Origin: Streptomyces sp. NBC_01314
GTDB lineage: Bacteria > Actinomycetota > Actinomycetes > Streptomycetales > Streptomycetaceae
Length of the DNA stretch: 64,000 nucleotides
Assembly: GCF_041435215.1 (NCBI RefSeq)
Contig: NZ_CP108394.1
Coordinates: 682,001-746,000, forward strand
Direction of reading: 5' to 3'
Positions within the stretch are counted from its first letter, which is position 1. Each line of letters begins with the position of its first letter. The notes under the pieces are model-generated. The model was given only the letters and a program-made list of their open reading frames with translations. It was not told the origin of the DNA and did no database searches. The position numbers were made by a program, and so were the translations under genes. This document shows positions 24,781-33,963 of the stretch, piece after piece.

Positions 24781-25617
24781 GGACGGCGCCGACGTGGTTG
24801 AAACGATCGTCGCTCACCTCTCCGAGTACGCCGAGCCGGCCGCCCCGGACAACCACGAGGGACCGCATCCGGTGATGCCCGCCCCGTCGTGTTCTCGGCA
24901 CCCTCGCCCCCACGCTCGCCGAAGCGATGAGGGCCGCATCGATGAAGTCGTATCTGATCCTGGACGGGACGCTCCTGTGAAACGGCGAGGTCAAAGGGTC
25001 TGCTGCCGCCGGAGCCACTCGCGATACCTCGTTTCATCCCCATCTGGTGACGTGCTGACGGATACGGTGACGGATCCGCTTCCAGGCCTCCCTCCATAGC
25101 ATCGGACGTGATCAATCCACTCGCGCCCCACCGCAGGAGGATGACGTGGCGATTGCGATCCCCGAGGCCGGGAGCGCCGGCCGGACAGTGGCCGCGCCCC
25201 TTGACGACGCCGGCCGCGCGGCAAGGTCAGAGGCGCCGACCCGGCCGGCGCCGCTCTGGCCGCCTTCCACGTCGGCGAGGGCCGCGCCGACGACCCGTGT
25301 CAACGGAATGCGATGCGCATACCGGTAGCTCGGCATACCGGCGCCGGTCATCGCGAAAAGACAGGGGCCGTATCCCAGAGCGGAGGAGGACGGCCCCGCC
25401 GCGCGCCAACCCGTGGGGACGGGGATTGGCGCGCTGGACGGGCCCGGCGGCCGCTTCCCTGCCACGGGAGCGACCGCCGGGCCCAGTCACCGCACGGTAC
25501 TTCCATGGAAAGAAAGAGGTGTCGGCAGGTGTCCGGCCGACGGAGAAAAGAGTGGCACAGCCACGCCCGCTCCGTCTGCCAGTCCACTGCCGATGCACTG
25601 ATTGCTTGCGAGGATTG
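24781..25617. other. gap with transposase debris
   Basis: 837 bases ahead of the large amidohydrolase gene. It contains the transposase remnant at 24903-24980. At 25134-25139 AGGAGG precedes ATG 25142/GTG 25146, but the downstream frames are Arg/Pro- or Ala-rich and recognisable in neither phase; they may be a decayed small gene. Confidence 0.4.
24903..24980 (+). pseudogene. IS transposase fragment (DDE_Tnp_4-like)
   Basis: The plus strand reads LAPTLAEAMRAASMKSYLIL then DGTLL and a stop. This resembles the segment around the first catalytic Asp (LDGTLLPIDR) of IS5-type DDE_Tnp_4 transposases. Nothing else of the element remains in frame. I judge it a relic of an old insertion. Confidence 0.55.
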
Positions 25618-28600
25618 ATGGATCAGCACGATGAATTGTCTCGTCTAGGCGCTCTGAGGGCCGGGTTGGGCGGGATGGCCGGCGCAGCCGTTTCGCTGCC
25701 TTCAGGACAAGCCTCGGCATCTTCTGTTTCCCCCTCTTCTGTTTCCCCCTCTTCTGTTTCCTCCTCCGCCAACGGTGCGGCTGCGCTTTCGGCACCGGCC
25801 AGGACTTATGAGTTCACCGCCGGCACCAATGCATTTGTGTCCGCTTCGCCCGTCGGCGGCCGGCTGATCGCCGCGGTGCAGGGTGCGTTGTGGTCTGTTC
25901 CGCGTGCGGGCGGGACGGCGACGGCGCTGACCTCGGCGGACCTGGAACCGACCCGTGCGGCCTGGTCGCCCGACGGTTCGCGGATCGCTGTCTGCGCGTA
26001 TCAAGGGGGCGGGTTCCATGTGTGGACGATGGCGGCGGACGGTTCCGGTCTACGTCAACTGACATCCGGCCCCTGGGACGACCGGGGTGTGGCCTGGTCG
26101 CCCGACGGTTCGCGGATCGCGTTCTCGTCCGAGCGCGGCGGGGATCCGGTAGCCGGAAGTTCCTACGGCATCTGGACGGTGGATGTGCTGTCGGGTGAGT
26201 TGGCGCAGCTCACCGACGATGCGGAGGTGGAGGACTACGACCCGGCCTGGCACCCGGACGGCACCGTGCTGATGTTCGTCCGAGCCAAGGCGGGCGGCGG
26301 ACGGACTCTGGCCTCTGTCCCGGCCGGGGGCGGGGATGTGTCGGTGGTACGTACGGTGGACGCGGGCACGCTGGTCGGTCCGGCGGTCGCCACGGACGGC
26401 CGGGTGGCCTACGTCCACGTGGGCGATTTCGCCGCGCCCTTCAATGCGGCGAGTTCCGTCCTCATGGTGGACGGCGAGGCCGTGACCGACGGTGAGGACG
26501 TCTCTCCGTTCCCGCCCTGCTGGACCCCGGACGGTGAGCTCTTCTATGTCGCCGACGGGCAGGTGAAGGTCCGGCGTCCGGGCACCGCACAGTCCGCGCC
26601 GGAACAGATCCCCTTCACGGCGTCACTGAGCCTCTCCCGGCCGGAGTACCGCCAAAAGCGCTACGACTTCGACTCGTTGGCCGACCGTGAGGTGCGGGGA
26701 ATCCACCTCCCGGTGCTCTCTCCCGACGGGAAATCGGTTGCGTTCGCCGCACTCAACGCCCTGTGGGTGATGCCGATCGGAGATCGTCCCCGGAAGCTGG
26801 TGCAGGCGCACGCGTCCGCCTATGTGCAGATGCCGTCCTGGGCACCGGACGGAGAGAGCGTCCTGTTCTCCTGTGAAGGAGGCGCGGAGGGCAGCAGCCT
26901 GATCAGCGTCCACCGTCACTGGCTGGGCAGCGACCGCGCCGATGTGCTGGCAACCGGAGGCCGCCTGCACCCCGTGCTCTCCCCCGACGGCTCAAGACTC
27001 GCCTGCCACGACTCCACGGGCAACCTCCTCATCCGTGACCTGGCCACGGGAAGCGAGGAGACGCTCGTCGCGCCGCTCGGTGCCAACGGCCTGCCCGGTC
27101 CCCCGAGTTGGTCGCCCGACGGCAAGTACATCGCGTTCTGCGACCGCAACCAGCTCAACCCCCGGTTCCGCGAGGGATACAACGTCATCCGCGTCGTCGA
27201 CACCGGTACCGGGCAGTGGACCGCCCATCAGCCCACACCGCACGCCTCCCTGTCCGACCGTGGTCACGGCGGCCCGGTATGGTCGCCGGACGGCTCGGCC
27301 ATGGCGTTCATCATGGAGTCCGCCCTGTGGGTCATGCCGGTGCACCCCGACGGCGCACCCGCCGGTGATCCATCGCGCCTCACCGACGAGGCGGCCGACC
27401 ACCCCTCCTGGTCGGGCGACTCCGGCAGCTTGCTCTACGAATCGAGCGGCCGGCTCAGGCTCATCGAACGCGACGGCACCGGCCGACGCACCATCCCCGT
27501 GCCGCTGCAGTACCGCCGCCGCCTGCCCGCCCGTTCCGACGTCACCAGAGTGCACGTCGGACGCCTGTGGGACGGGACCGGCGAGACGGTCCGTGAGGAC
27601 GTCGACATCGTTGTCCGCGGCAACCGCATCGCTGCCGTCGAACCCCACCGCGCACGGGCAGCGGCGGGCGAGAAGCTGATCGACGCGTCCGGCTCCACCG
27701 TAATCCCGGGACTGTGGGACTCCCACATGCACCCGTGGCAGTACACGTACGGAGGTCGGCAGAACAGCCTCATGCTCGCCTACGGCATCACCAGCAGCGT
27801 CTCGCTCGGCGGTTTCGCCCACGAGGCGGTGCGTATCCGGGAGTCCGTGGCCGCGGGCAGCATGAACGGACCGCGCCTGTTCGCCACCGGGGAGCTGATC
27901 GACGGCAGTCGGGTCGCCTACAGCATGGGCAGGGCCCACCGGACCCAGGACGGCGTCAGGCGATCCCTGGAACGGGCGGTCGCGCTCGACTACGACTTCG
28001 TCAAGACCTACGTACGCGCACCCACCTGGATCATGCGGGAGGCCGTCCGAACCGCCCACGAGGAACTCGGGGTCCTCTCGGGAAGCCACTTCCTGTCACC
28101 AGGCGCAGCCGTCGGCCAGGACCTCACCAGTCATCTGCAGGCCACCGAGCGTTCCGAATACGGACACAGCCTCTCCCCGACCGGGCACGCCTACCAGGAC
28201 GTCCACGAGATGTACCGGGGCGGCGAATTCAAGATCATTGTCACGCCGTTCATCGCTCTGGCGTTGCTCATGACGGACCCCTCACCGGCCAAGGACCCAC
28301 GCGTCACCACACTCATGCCTCCTTGGGACACCGCTTTCGTCCAGGGAATCGCGGCGACCCCACTCAACGATGCCGCCACACGGGCCCTCGAGCAGGACGC
28401 GGCCGTCTTCCGGAAAATCGTCGCCGACGGCGGCACACTCGCCCTGGGCACCGATGCCCCTCTGACCCCCACCGGCCTCCAACTCCATCTCGGCCTCCGC
28501 GTCCTGCACCGCTCCGCCGGTCTGTCCGCCGCGGCAGCGCTGCGCACAGCCACTGCCATCCCCGCAGAACTGTTCGGAGTCGGTGACGACCTCGGAACCC

Positions 28601-28842
28601 TGGAACCAGGAAAGCTCGCCGACCTCGTGGCGATCGACGGCAACCCCTTCCAGGACTTCGATGATCTGATCCGTACCTCGTGGGTCATGCGCGACGGCGT
28701 TGTGCACCGCCAGGACGACCTGGTCGGCGCGTTCGCCACCAAGTCGGCTGAACAACGCACCGCAGACCACACCGACTGGCTCACCGTCAGCCGAGAGCTG
28801 CGCCGCGAACCCTGTTGTTCCCGGCACACCTTCGACGTCTAG
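25618..28842 (+). CDS. large TolB-propeller / amidohydrolase protein
   Basis: 1074 residues from ATG 25618, with GAGGA seven bases upstream; the frame is open further but Arg/Pro-rich. The N-terminus SRLGALRAGLGGMAGAAVSL resembles a Tat signal in which the second Arg has become Leu. A Ser/Val/Pro linker follows, then repeated PD40/TolB propeller blades (AAWSPDGSRIAV, VAWSPDGSRIAF, PSWSPDGKYIAF, PVWSPDGSAMAF) to about residue 620. From ~650 an amidohydrolase/imidazolonepropionase-like domain has VIPGLWDSHMHPWQ, GSHFLSPG, and ALGTDAPLTPTG, the usual metal ligands, and ends LEPGKLADLVAIDG. It probably hydrolyses a peptide-like or cyclic amide substrate; which is unknown. Confidence 0.88.
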   Translation: MDQHDELSRLGALRAGLGGMAGAAVSLPSGQASASSVSPSSVSPSSVSSSANGAAALSAPARTYEFTAGTNAFVSASPVGGRLIAAVQGALWSVPRAGGTATALTSADLEPTRAAWSPDGSRIAVCAYQGGGFHVWTMAADGSGLRQLTSGPWDDRGVAWSPDGSRIAFSSERGGDPVAGSSYGIWTVDVLSGELAQLTDDAEVEDYDPAWHPDGTVLMFVRAKAGGGRTLASVPAGGGDVSVVRTVDAGTLVGPAVATDGRVAYVHVGDFAAPFNAASSVLMVDGEAVTDGEDVSPFPPCWTPDGELFYVADGQVKVRRPGTAQSAPEQIPFTASLSLSRPEYRQKRYDFDSLADREVRGIHLPVLSPDGKSVAFAALNALWVMPIGDRPRKLVQAHASAYVQMPSWAPDGESVLFSCEGGAEGSSLISVHRHWLGSDRADVLATGGRLHPVLSPDGSRLACHDSTGNLLIRDLATGSEETLVAPLGANGLPGPPSWSPDGKYIAFCDRNQLNPRFREGYNVIRVVDTGTGQWTAHQPTPHASLSDRGHGGPVWSPDGSAMAFIMESALWVMPVHPDGAPAGDPSRLTDEAADHPSWSGDSGSLLYESSGRLRLIERDGTGRRTIPVPLQYRRRLPARSDVTRVHVGRLWDGTGETVREDVDIVVRGNRIAAVEPHRARAAAGEKLIDASGSTVIPGLWDSHMHPWQYTYGGRQNSLMLAYGITSSVSLGGFAHEAVRIRESVAAGSMNGPRLFATGELIDGSRVAYSMGRAHRTQDGVRRSLERAVALDYDFVKTYVRAPTWIMREAVRTAHEELGVLSGSHFLSPGAAVGQDLTSHLQATERSEYGHSLSPTGHAYQDVHEMYRGGEFKIIVTPFIALALLMTDPSPAKDPRVTTLMPPWDTAFVQGIAATPLNDAATRALEQDAAVFRKIVADGGTLALGTDAPLTPTGLQLHLGLRVLHRSAGLSAAAALRTATAIPAELFGVGDDLGTLEPGKLADLVAIDGNPFQDFDDLIRTSWVMRDGVVHRQDDLVGAFATKSAEQRTADHTDWLTVSRELRREPCCSRHTFDV
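25720..25764 (+). repeat. 15-base tandem repeat inside the amidohydrolase gene
   Basis: TCTTCTGTTTCCCCC occurs three times in a row (third copy with one change). It is in frame and encodes the SSVSP linker after the signal-like region, so copy-number change would alter linker length without frameshift. Confidence 0.8.
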
Positions 28843-28950
28843 GGCTGTCCGGCGGATCAGGTCGACCACTTGCCATTCGTCGCCCTCCCCCCCATAGCCT
28901 CACAACCCGTAAGCCAAACGATCGCAATCCAATGATTCAAGGAGTTCGTA

Positions 28951-29766
28951 ATGGCGATAGCTCGGCCGGTGGCGCTCGTGACAGGGGCCTCATCGGGGAT
29001 CGGCAAGGAGACGGCCCGCGCCTTCGTCGCGGCTGGTTACGAGGTGATCGGCACCGGCCGCAAGACCTCCGGACTCACCCCGCCCGCCGGTGTGACGTAC
29101 CTCGATCTCGACGTGGCCAGTGACGACTCGGCCACCGCCGCGGTCGCAGAGGTGATCGACCGGTTCGGACGCATCGACGTCCTCGTCAACAACGCCGGTA
29201 TGGGTTCAGCCGGCGCCGTCGAGGAGAACTCCCTCGCCCAGGCCCAGAGCATCTTCAACGTCAATGTCCTCGGCGTCATCCGTATGACCAAGGCCGTCCT
29301 GCCGCACATGCGTGCTCAGGGAAGCGGACGCATCATCAACCTCTCGTCCGTCCTCGGGATCACCCCCCAGCCCTTCATGGCCCTCTACGTCGCGACGAAG
29401 CACGCCATCGAGGGCTACTCCGAGTCGCTGGACCACGAGGTCCGCGAGCACGGCGTCCGGGTCCTCCTCGTCCAGCCCGCCCTCACCAGGACGGGCTTCG
29501 AGGCCAACGCCGCGCGGCCCGACACCCCGCTGCCTCTGTACGCGGAGCGGCGGCGCGTCTTCGACGAGAGCTTGGTGGCGGGGATAGAGAAGGGCGACGA
29601 CCCCGCCGTCGTCGCCAAGGTGATCGTCGAGGCAGCCACCGACAAGAAGCCGAACCTGCGCTACACCGCCGGACCCGTGGCCTCACGCGTCAGCAAAGCC
29701 CGCCGCCTCGTCCCCGCCCGCGTCTTCGACCAGCAGATCCGCAAACTCAACCAGCTGCCCGGCTGA
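28951..29766 (+). CDS. short-chain dehydrogenase/reductase
   Basis: 271 residues; ATG preceded by AAGGAG at eight bases. Classical SDR motifs: cofactor loop TGASSGIG (residues ~11-18), LVNNAGMGSAG, catalytic INLSSVLG (Ser) and ALYVATKHAIEG (YxxxK), and VQPALTRTGF. GTGRK after the second strand suggests NADP(H) preference. Substrate unknown. It starts 108 bases after the amidohydrolase and could be co-transcribed. Confidence 0.92.
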   Translation: MAIARPVALVTGASSGIGKETARAFVAAGYEVIGTGRKTSGLTPPAGVTYLDLDVASDDSATAAVAEVIDRFGRIDVLVNNAGMGSAGAVEENSLAQAQSIFNVNVLGVIRMTKAVLPHMRAQGSGRIINLSSVLGITPQPFMALYVATKHAIEGYSESLDHEVREHGVRVLLVQPALTRTGFEANAARPDTPLPLYAERRRVFDESLVAGIEKGDDPAVVAKVIVEAATDKKPNLRYTAGPVASRVSKARRLVPARVFDQQIRKLNQLPG

Positions 29767-30510
29767 CACCGACAGACTGGATCAAACCGGGCCAGGGCGC
29801 TGAGCGAAAGATCGAGTTCACCACCATGAGCGCCAAGTGGAAGAGAGCCCCCTTACGCGAAGGGAGAACACCTGCTGGTGGTCGTCATGGACCGCCCCGA
29901 CGAGCCGGCCGACACCTTCCGCGCCGACGGGGCGGGCACGTCACGAACCCTGAAATCCGTGCGAAGCCGGATCGAGAAGGACCTGCCTGCGGCGGCAAAG
30001 ACAGAGTGCCCCGCCTTCTGGCGCAACAGAGATGACAACGGCGGGCGGGGAGACAGCTGACGTTGGGGCGGCCTCACACCCCGCCCCGTCCGACGCAGGA
30101 GTTTCAGAACGACGCAAGAGCCTGCATGACCAGCACCGTCACCGTCCACAGCCGACCATGGCGGAGAAGAACCAGACGGCGCACCTGACCAGGTCTACAA
30201 GCAAACAAAGCCACCCGCGGCGCCGCGCGCCTTCTGCCGTCATGCCTGGGCAGGTGCGGGCCCGGGGCGAGCAGAAACCGCACCGGGCTCGTGCGCCGCC
30301 GTGCCCTGTACCTGTACCTGTACCTGTACGAGGCGATCCCCACCGGGCACCACCACGAACCGCGCAGTACGGGAATTGCGGGACGCCCTGGCCGCCTGAC
30401 CAGCGTTCAGGGCGCGCCCTCGATGGTGACGGGGACCTCCAGCGGCACGGTCCATTCGCTGCCCTTGGACTTGGCGGTGATGCCCAGGCGTACCGGCGCG
30501 TTCGCGTAGT

Positions 30511-30588
30511 CACCTCAAGGCCCTGACCCTCCGCGGGTTCAAATCGTTCGCCTCGACCACCATGCTCCGGTTCGAGCCGGACATCACG
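30511..30588 (+). pseudogene. fragment of the SMC N-terminus
   Basis: The plus strand encodes [20 protein letters not shown] then FEPDIT, which is the exact start of actinobacterial chromosome-segregation protein SMC (…[25 protein letters not shown]). It stops before the Walker A loop (expected VGPNGSGKSN) and there is no start codon, so it is a ~26-codon relic or a translocated duplicate of the smc 5' end. The essential smc gene must be elsewhere. Confidence 0.75.
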
Positions 30589-30865
30589 TTTCGCGCGGTG
30601 CCGCCGATGACGACCTGGGCGCAGCCGGGGTGCTTGGTCGGCTTTGACATCTGCCGGCGTCTCGGCTTCGCCGACAACCTGTCCGAGGATCTCGCGGAGG
30701 GCGGCCTCAACCTCTTCCAGAAGCCTTGGGCGGCCCCGCCAGGGCCCCTGCCCAGGGCTGTGAGGCTGCTCGTCGGCGAGCGCCGCCTGGGTGAGGCGGA
30801 GTCCGGCGATCATGGCATCAAGCCGGCGTGAACATGCGTTCACGCCTGGCCCGATGACCGCTTTG

Positions 30866-30877
30866 TTGTAGTTACAA
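30866..30877. promoter_or_regulatory. palindromic operator candidate
   Basis: TTGTA-GT-TACAA is a perfect inverted repeat in an AT-rich patch (TTTGTTGTAGTTACAATTCATTT), ending eight bases before the GTG of the phosphatase gene at 30886. Position and symmetry suit a GntR/MarR-like repressor site overlapping the promoter or ribosome site. Confidence 0.5.
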
Positions 30878-30885
30878 TTCATTTC

Positions 30886-32007
30886 GTGCCTACTTTGAGG
30901 CGACAGCGACGCCGTCGTCCACACGGTGACCGATGGGACGCTGTCCGGCTGTCACCGGCGATCCTCACCATCCTCATCGGCGCGCTGGCGTTCGCGACAC
31001 CGAGGGACATCGCCATCAGCCGCCTCCTGCCTGCCGCGCCCGCTCTGGCCGCCTCGATGTGGCCCGTGCTCCCCACGATCCTCCTGGGCGCGTTCTGCGC
31101 GCTGATCATGCTCGGCCTGAGCCTCGTCTACACCGACCTGGGGACTCCCTACACGGCGGCTGCAATCGCCGCCGTCACCCTGGCGGCGGCCTACGCGAGC
31201 CACGTCCGGCTCCGGCGGGAGGAGACCCTCCTCCAGATCCGACTCGTGGCCGACACTGCCCAGCAAGTCCTGCTGCGACCGTTGCCGAGCCGCCTCGGGG
31301 GCATCGAGATCGAATCGCTGTACGTCGCGGCCCAGGCCCAGGCCCGGATCGGCGGCGACTTCTACGAGGCGGCCGAGACACCTCACGGCGTCCGGCTGCT
31401 CCTGGGAGACGTACGGGGCAAGGGCCTCTCCGCAGTGGGGGCCGCCTCTGCGCTGATCAGCTGCTTCCGAGAGGCCGCGCACGACGAACCCGACCTGACG
31501 AGCGTCATCCAGCGCCTGGAGATCAGCATCGGCCGCCACAGCGCCGCCTACCCCTCCCAGGACCTCCCGGAGCGATTCGCCACCGCGCTGCTCGCCGAGA
31601 TCCCGCGCGGCGGCGGCCACGTCAGGCTCCTCAACTGCGGGCACCCCCCGCCGCTGCTCGTGCACCAAGGCGAGATGCACGTCCTGGAGCCCAGCGAACC
31701 CTCGCCGCCTCTCAACCTCGCGGCACTCGTCAAAGACAACTACCGCACCGACACCGTGCCCTTCGCCCCGGGCGACCAGCTCCTGCTCTACACCGACGGC
31801 GTGACGGAGACCCGGGATCACGCCGGCGAGTTCTTCCCACTGCAGGACTGGATGCGACAGCAGAACCCGCTGTCACCCCACGGACTGCTCGACCGACTTC
31901 ACCAGGACCTGCTCCGCTTCAGCGGCGGAAGGCTGGACGACGACATCGCGGCCCTCTCCGTGCGATACCCGAAGTCCCACCCCCTTGAGACGGGCAGCAG
32001 CACCTGA
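30886..32007 (+). CDS. membrane PP2C/SpoIIE-type serine phosphatase
   Basis: 373 residues, GTG start. A basic N-terminus is followed by three hydrophobic helices (ILTILIGALAFATP, LAASMWPVLPTILLGAFCAL, AAAIAAVTLAAAYAS) and a PP2C phosphatase domain: LRPLPSRLGGIEIESLYVAA, RIGGDFYEA (metal Asp), LLGDVRGKGLSAVGAASALI, LLNCGHPPPLL, LLLYTDGVTETRD and DDDIAALSVR. These phosphatases dephosphorylate STAS anti-anti-sigma factors. A distinct five-gene signalling block lies ~15 kb away. The upstream palindrome suggests tight transcriptional control. Confidence 0.9.
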   Translation: MPTLRRQRRRRPHGDRWDAVRLSPAILTILIGALAFATPRDIAISRLLPAAPALAASMWPVLPTILLGAFCALIMLGLSLVYTDLGTPYTAAAIAAVTLAAAYASHVRLRREETLLQIRLVADTAQQVLLRPLPSRLGGIEIESLYVAAQAQARIGGDFYEAAETPHGVRLLLGDVRGKGLSAVGAASALISCFREAAHDEPDLTSVIQRLEISIGRHSAAYPSQDLPERFATALLAEIPRGGGHVRLLNCGHPPPLLVHQGEMHVLEPSEPSPPLNLAALVKDNYRTDTVPFAPGDQLLLYTDGVTETRDHAGEFFPLQDWMRQQNPLSPHGLLDRLHQDLLRFSGGRLDDDIAALSVRYPKSHPLETGSST

Positions 32008-32082
32008 TCTCACCCGGCTGGTCTCATGAGCGAGAGCGGGGTTCTGGCACAGATCTTGGGGAGCCGTCGCGGAGGTATACCT

Positions 32083-32232
32083 CGATGTCCGACAGGAAGC
32101 CGGGAGGTCCCCGACGAGCGCGTGGGCCCGCGTCGGCGCCGCCGACGTCGAGGCCGCCCGCGCCTGCACGGCGCCGAAGTCCAGCGCCCCGTCGCGCCAG
32201 ATCACCAGCTCCCCGTCTATGCGGGCTATCAC
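32083..32232 (-). pseudogene. ATP-dependent DNA ligase fragment
   Basis: The minus strand reads IARIDGELVIWRDGALDFGA then VQARAASTSAAPTRAHALVG. It matches the adenylation-domain motif (LDGELVVW…LDFxAxQxR) of LigD/LigC-type ATP-dependent DNA ligases. The catalytic Lys motif and everything C-terminal are gone. A clear relic. Confidence 0.7.
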
Positions 32233-32242
32233 CCCTGTCTCG

Positions 32243-32446
32243 TCAACAGCCCCTGTCTGTCAGCGGATCATCGGCGTGAGTGGTTTCGAGGCGGTGTGCA
32301 AGGTGGAGCAGATCCGCCAGGTGCAGCACCCGTTCGTTGAATCCTGGGAGGGGGACATGGAGCGGCTGGGTCCAGCGGGCGGGGATTGCATCCAATCCGT
32401 AGTACGCCCCCGCGAGGCCTCCGGCCACCGCGGTGGCTTCGTACAT
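32243..32446 (-). pseudogene. ADP-ribosylglycohydrolase C-terminal fragment
   Basis: Minus-strand text AVAGGLAGAYYGLDAIPARW, TQPLHVPLPGF and RVLHLADLLHLAHRLE is the C-terminal helix region of ADP-ribosylglycohydrolase (DraG-like) proteins, where an upstream GGDTDT metal motif should precede it; that motif is absent here. A natural stop follows. Remnant only. Confidence 0.7.
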
Positions 32447-32480
32447 CTCCGGGGACAGCGATTGTCGACGCGTTCGTGAG

Positions 32481-32666
32481 TCAGTCGGTGACGCGCGGGG
32501 CCGGGGCGAAGACGAACAGCGCCGGCGGGAAGGGCCGGTCCATGGACGGCCCGGCGTAGGTCTCCTGCCAGCGGCTGTGCGGGGCCAGGGCGGCGTTGGC
32601 CCGCCCGCTCGCGGGCGCGTTGCGGTAGGCGTGGTAGCGCTCCAGCTTGGCCACCACAACACGATT
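32481..32666 (-). pseudogene. possible replication-relaxation protein C-terminus
   Basis: Minus-strand text VVVAKLERYHAYRNAPASG, SRWQETYAGPSMDRPFPPAL and FVFAPAPRVTD resembles the C-terminal nuclease-like part of plasmid replication-relaxation family proteins (AKLxxYxxY … FPxxLFV). These belong to integrative/plasmid elements. No start or N-terminal domain remains. Family assignment is tentative. Confidence 0.4.
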
Positions 32667-32793
32667 ACGACGGTCAGCTTCTCGTCGTTCCGGCTTCGGA
32701 CGTGCGTACGCCGCCGCAACCGCACGACGATGGACAGGTCGGGACGGGACGGCGGCGGCTGGCCTTGTATCAGCATGTCTGAATGTCGGCAGG

Positions 32794-33900
32794 CTAGAAG
32801 AGGCCGACGTACATGAACTGTGTGACGTTCGCAAGGATGTCGCGCAGCCACGGGCTGCGAACAGCCGACAGCCGGACCAGGGTGTGCTGGAACACCTCCC
32901 GGTCCACCCGGAACAGGTACCGGGGGCGCGGCGCGGGCGGGTCGTCGCGGAGGACGCCGTCAGGCATGACTCCCGACGCGGGGACGGGCAGATGCGGCTG
33001 GGAGAAGGCCAACCACAGCCACACCCCGAACGGCAGCGGCACCGGGTAGGCCGAGGCGACCGGGTCCACCGGGGCCCAGGTCTCCCCTGTCCGCGGATGG
33101 ACCGGTACGAGGAGGATGTCGGCGTCCCTCTCGGGGGCGGGCAGCCCTGGTCCCGCCAGGACGGCGCCGCGCGCCGGTGGACCCGCGGGCAGCAGGGCGT
33201 CGAGGGCGCGTTGGAACATTTCCGTGATCAGGCCACCCGGAACGGTCACCGGTCGGCCCTCCGAGGCCACGAGCAGGTGGGCGAGCGCCCGGCCGGCTGC
33301 CGCCTCCCACTGCGGGCTCCATGACCACCACTGGTTCGGCCCCGACGGCGATCCCCACCTGGTGATCGGCTCGAACGGGGGCGTGCCCTTCGCCTCTGCC
33401 GTCAGCTCCGCCCAGGAGAGCGGTGCAGCGCCGACGGCGTCGACGCGGCGGCGACGCACGGCATTCGGGGCGAGCCACACCGCCTGCCAGAGCGAGCAGT
33501 CGTCGATCCTGCTCGCCACGGGCAGGCCGCACGCCTCGCAGGCCATGTTGGGGCCGTCGGCCCCGTCGAGACCGCAGCAGTAGCCGCCGCCCTTCTCCGG
33601 GATCAGCACGGTGCCGCGTGTGTCTCCGGGTGCGATGACGACCGCGCCGGGCTCGGCGTCGGACAGAGCGAAGACCGGCGCATGGATGCCGCGGGCCGCC
33701 GCCTCGTCCGGGTCGATTTCCTCCCACCTCCGCCACGGCGGCCCCCAGGGCTCCGGTTCCACGGCGTACGTGCCCGACTCCATGAGCACCGGGAGCTGTA
33801 GCCCGTTCCCGTACTTCTGATGGGCGTGGACCGGCAGGGCGACCTGGAACAGCGGAGCGGTCAGCCTGGCGCCACACCCCGCACATACGAAAACGAACAA
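32794..33900 (-). CDS. hypothetical protein with CxxC zinc-binding motifs, 368 residues
   Basis: I choose TTG 33900 because GGTGGAGGACAT lies just before it; upstream codons are Arg/Ser-rich. The protein begins FVFVCAGCGARLTAPLFQVA, with a second cysteine set at YCCGLDGADGPNMACEACG, plausibly one zinc ribbon. Further landmarks are WGPPWRRWEEIDPDEAAARG, WGSPSGPNQWWSWSPQW and a C-terminal PRYLFRVDREVFQHTLV. Streptomyces genomes carry proteins of this kind, but I know no function. Two tandem 27-base repeats lie upstream. Confidence 0.75.
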   Translation of the reverse strand: MFVFVCAGCGARLTAPLFQVALPVHAHQKYGNGLQLPVLMESGTYAVEPEPWGPPWRRWEEIDPDEAAARGIHAPVFALSDAEPGAVVIAPGDTRGTVLIPEKGGGYCCGLDGADGPNMACEACGLPVASRIDDCSLWQAVWLAPNAVRRRRVDAVGAAPLSWAELTAEAKGTPPFEPITRWGSPSGPNQWWSWSPQWEAAAGRALAHLLVASEGRPVTVPGGLITEMFQRALDALLPAGPPARGAVLAGPGLPAPERDADILLVPVHPRTGETWAPVDPVASAYPVPLPFGVWLWLAFSQPHLPVPASGVMPDGVLRDDPPAPRPRYLFRVDREVFQHTLVRLSAVRSPWLRDILANVTQFMYVGLF

Positions 33901-33963
33901 ATGTCCTCCACCTTGGGAAACAGTGGAATCGTCGCAGCACAGCGGCAGTCGGCCAACACGTTT

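Larger units (their letters stand above)
29767..30885. other. 1.1-kb gap with gene debris
   Basis: No intact gene. A 60-codon frame at 29878-30060 starts VVMDRPDEPADTFRADGAG but matches nothing. A short tandem repeat (CCTGTA four times) is at about 30304-30327. On the minus strand ~30409-30510 the tail ANAPVRLGITAKSKGSEWTV then PLEVPVTIEGAP-stop looks like a true protein C-terminus. Next to it lies the SMC fragment. Minus-strand 30590-30830 reads RPRLLEEVEAALREILGQVV, protein-like but unassigned. Confidence 0.45.

Noticed and set aside
25108..25617. N-terminal extension of the amidohydrolase
   Set aside because: The extension is Arg/Pro-rich and the downstream ATG has a GAGGA ribosome site and a signal-like N-terminus.
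32647..33324. Plus-strand frame opposite the zinc-ribbon protein
   Set aside because: Composition is shadow-like and the opposite strand has conserved CxxC motifs.
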